From the NCBI RefSeq assembly GCF_000382345.1, contig NZ_KB908134.1, positions 1-33,969 on the forward strand: 33,969 nt of DNA. The letters are read 5' to 3'. Origin of the DNA: Massilia niastensis DSM 21313 (lineage in GTDB: Bacteria; Pseudomonadota; Gammaproteobacteria; Burkholderiales; Burkholderiaceae_D). Within the stretch, counting starts at the first letter, position 1. Every line of letters starts with the position of its first letter. Made by a program: the position numbers and the translations under genes. Below are positions 32,576-33,969 of the stretch, one piece after another. The notes under the pieces were generated by a model. That model ran no database searches. It worked only from the letters and a program-made list of their open reading frames with translations, and was not told the origin of the DNA.

Positions 32576-33442
32576 AACAATAGGTTCTTTGGCTGCCATA
32601 TTGCGTTCGTAGACGTTGGGTGGCTGATTTCCCAATACCGAGTGCAAGCGCTGGCTGTTGTAGAACTCGACGATATATGCAGCGATATCGCACTTGGCTT
32701 CAGCATGGTTGGCGTAGTTCCGCTGCCAGACGCGCTCCATCTTCAGGTTCAGGAAGAACCGTTCGGCGACCGCGTTGTCCCAGCAGTTTCCCTTGCGGCT
32801 CATGCTGCAGACGAAACCGTGTCCGGCCAACAGGGCCTGATATTGGTCGCTAGCGTACTGGCTGCCGCGGTCGGAGTGCACGATCAGCCCCGGTCGCGGG
32901 CGGCGCTGGCCGATCGCCATGCGCAAGGCATCGCAGACCAGGCTTGCCGGCATGCTCGGAGCCATGGCCCAGCCCACGACCTTGCGTGAGAACAGGTCGA
33001 GCACGACAGCCAGGTACAGCCAACCGGCACCGGTCCGGATATAGGTGATATCAGAAGCGTAAGCCACGTTTGGCGCAGCCGGATTGAACTGCCGGGCAAG
33101 TACGTTCGGCGCGACGGGAAGGCCATGCCTGCTGTCGGTCGTGTGAACGAATTTGCGCTTCCATACCGGCTTGAGCCGCTCTTGGCGCATCAAACGACGT
33201 ACCTTGTAGCGGCCGACCTGCACGCCTTGCATCGCAAGCGCAGCCACCAGGCGCCGGCTGCCGTAACTTTGCCCACTGGCCGCAAAGGCGGCACGCACAT
33301 GCACGCGGGCTTTGCAGATTGCCGGTTTTTCGGCGCGCCGTTTGGCTTCATAAAATCCGGATCGACTCACACCGAGCACCCGGCAACTTTGCGCGACAGG
33401 AAAGGCCTTCTTCTGCAACTCGTCGATGACCCGATGGGTCAC
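32558..33442 (-). CDS. IS3-family transposase, OrfB (catalytic part)
   Basis: A 294-residue integrase-like protein with rve-type DDE residues in ASDITYI (first Asp), HSDRGSQY (second Asp) and WDNAVAERFF (Glu). The helical N-terminal region (VAQSCRVLGVSRSGFYEAKR) and C-terminal YNSQRLHSVLGNQPP are typical. It is complete, but its translation normally depends on fusion with OrfA by frameshifting. Here GTG 33442 overlaps the stop codon of an OrfA remnant (GTGA). Since OrfA is truncated, the element is probably no longer able to move. Confidence 0.92.
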   Translation of the reverse strand: MTHRVIDELQKKAFPVAQSCRVLGVSRSGFYEAKRRAEKPAICKARVHVRAAFAASGQSYGSRRLVAALAMQGVQVGRYKVRRLMRQERLKPVWKRKFVHTTDSRHGLPVAPNVLARQFNPAAPNVAYASDITYIRTGAGWLYLAVVLDLFSRKVVGWAMAPSMPASLVCDALRMAIGQRRPRPGLIVHSDRGSQYASDQYQALLAGHGFVCSMSRKGNCWDNAVAERFFLNLKMERVWQRNYANHAEAKCDIAAYIVEFYNSQRLHSVLGNQPPNVYERNMAAKEPIVVSEIT

Positions 33443-33486
33443 TTGAGCTCGCGGGCAAAGAAGGCCGACGCCTTCCTAAGAAACTC
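33439..33486 (-). pseudogene. Last residues of IS3 OrfA
   Basis: The frame ends EFLRKASAFFARELK followed by TGA, which matches the C-terminal tail of IS3 OrfA proteins (E-LKKAAAFFAKE). Upstream of about 33487 the IS110 fragment begins, so nearly all of OrfA with its HTH and leucine zipper is missing. Confidence 0.65.
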
Positions 33487-33490
33487 ACTT

Positions 33491-33969
33491 CTACGCTGTT
33501 GATTCCTGTGGTTGCAGTGCGTATCCAAATTCTGCAGCACGCCGGTGCAGCTGCTTGATGACCCGATCTCGGTATTGCTGCTCATAGAGGTCCGCGCCAG
33601 GATCGCGGTAATCCATGCCGTATCGCATCGCGTTGTAGAACAGGACGGCAATCTTGCGGGCTGTTGCGGTTACGGCTTTTGCATTGCCGATGCGGCCTGC
33701 CAGGCGTCGGTAGAAGGCACCCAGCGCGGTATTGCTGCGGCCAACCGTGACCGCGGCGAGCCGAAGTGCAACGGTGATCCGGCTGCTGGTCTTTCGCGTG
33801 TGTGACGACAGCACCTTGCCACCGCTGATCTTGCAGCCTGGCGACAATGTGAGCCACGACGTGAAATGCTTGGCGGTGCGCCAGCGACTGAGATCGGTAC
33901 CGCATTCACCGATCAGGCGTAGCGCCAGGAATGGCCCAATGCCGTGGATCTGTGTCAGATCGGTACCGG
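33491..33969 (-). CDS. IS110-family transposase, C-terminal part (cut by window edge)
   Basis: The frame is open to the window edge and stops at TAG 33491-33493. It reads TQIHGIGPFLALRLIGECG, DLSRWRTAKHFTSWL, SPGCKISGGKV and LSSHTRKTSSRITVALRLAA. This is the C-terminal serine-containing Transposase_20 region of IS110/IS116/IS902. Together with the N-terminal DEDD domain, outside the window, it would insert by a seeker-RNA-guided mechanism. The 3' end is joined directly to the IS3 OrfA remnant. Confidence 0.88.
   Translation of the reverse strand, partial: GTDLTQIHGIGPFLALRLIGECGTDLSRWRTAKHFTSWLTLSPGCKISGGKVLSSHTRKTSSRITVALRLAAVTVGRSNTALGAFYRRLAGRIGNAKAVTATARKIAVLFYNAMRYGMDYRDPGADLYEQQYRDRVIKQLHRRAAEFGYALQPQESTA

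Noticed and set aside
30635..33969. A defence island or composite transposon
   Set aside because: Fragments of three unrelated IS families do not form a matching pair around the LysR-cupin genes, and no known or candidate defence gene is present.
1..33969. CRISPR array, tRNA, rRNA or prophage attachment site
   Set aside because: No regularly spaced direct repeats, cloverleaf-like tRNA sequence with T-loop, rRNA stretch or phage gene cluster was seen on either strand.

Overview
The window reads as a chromosomal segment of a high-GC betaproteobacterium, most likely Oxalobacteraceae of the Massilia/Duganella type. This is inference from gene content: a PEP-CTERM protein, a Bug-type tripartite tricarboxylate transporter, an NnrS protein, a MocR regulator, a secreted beta-1,3-glucanase with discoidin domains, and strongly G/C-biased third codon positions. 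No tRNA, rRNA or CRISPR array is visible. Both ends are made of insertion-sequence debris.

Layout. 1-600: 3' end of an ISL3-type transposase, then a 219-bp element with 23-bp terminal inverted repeats, then the terminator of a PEP-CTERM gene. 603-7457: PEP-CTERM protein, PAS-GGDEF diguanylate cyclase, FKBP lipoprotein, SbmA/YddA-like ABC exporter, a VOC gene stub, a membrane-anchored hypothetical protein, and nnrS behind a probable NsrR palindrome. 7520-11965: a very large secreted GH81 beta-1,3-glucanase and a small periplasmic protein. 11972-14176: a MITE-like element that supplies the stop codon of a MocR regulator, followed by joined remnants of cyoC and cyoD. 14412-18670: purU, a Rof-like Rho inhibitor, a two-gene secreted-protein/DUF2145 operon, and a GMC oxidoreductase. 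18778-22624: a three-subunit molybdenum hydroxylase of the PaoABC type, with ATGA overlaps. 22859-25951: tctCBA solute uptake. 25990-30471: a MarR-controlled tripartite drug-efflux operon. 30635-33969: an IS-rich end with IS630, IS3 and IS110 pieces around a LysR-cupin pair.

How the genes may work together. The molybdenum hydroxylase and tctCBA lie in tandem but are separated by a strong terminator, so they may be related in substrate (an aromatic aldehyde or carboxylate) without being one operon. MarR, outer-membrane factor, HlyD adaptor and MFS pump form a compact operon, probably autorepressed and drug- or phenolic-inducible. LysR and cupin are 19 bp apart on one strand and appear to be a transferred cassette.

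The most noteworthy points are the truncated cyoC/cyoD fusion beside a MocR gene, the structured MITE-like element with different subterminal repeats in each arm, the NsrR-like palindrome before nnrS, and a DUF2145 protein whose motif layout suggests a permuted NlpC/P60-like fold with Ser in the usual Cys position. I did not find a clearly new multi-gene defence or biosynthetic system.
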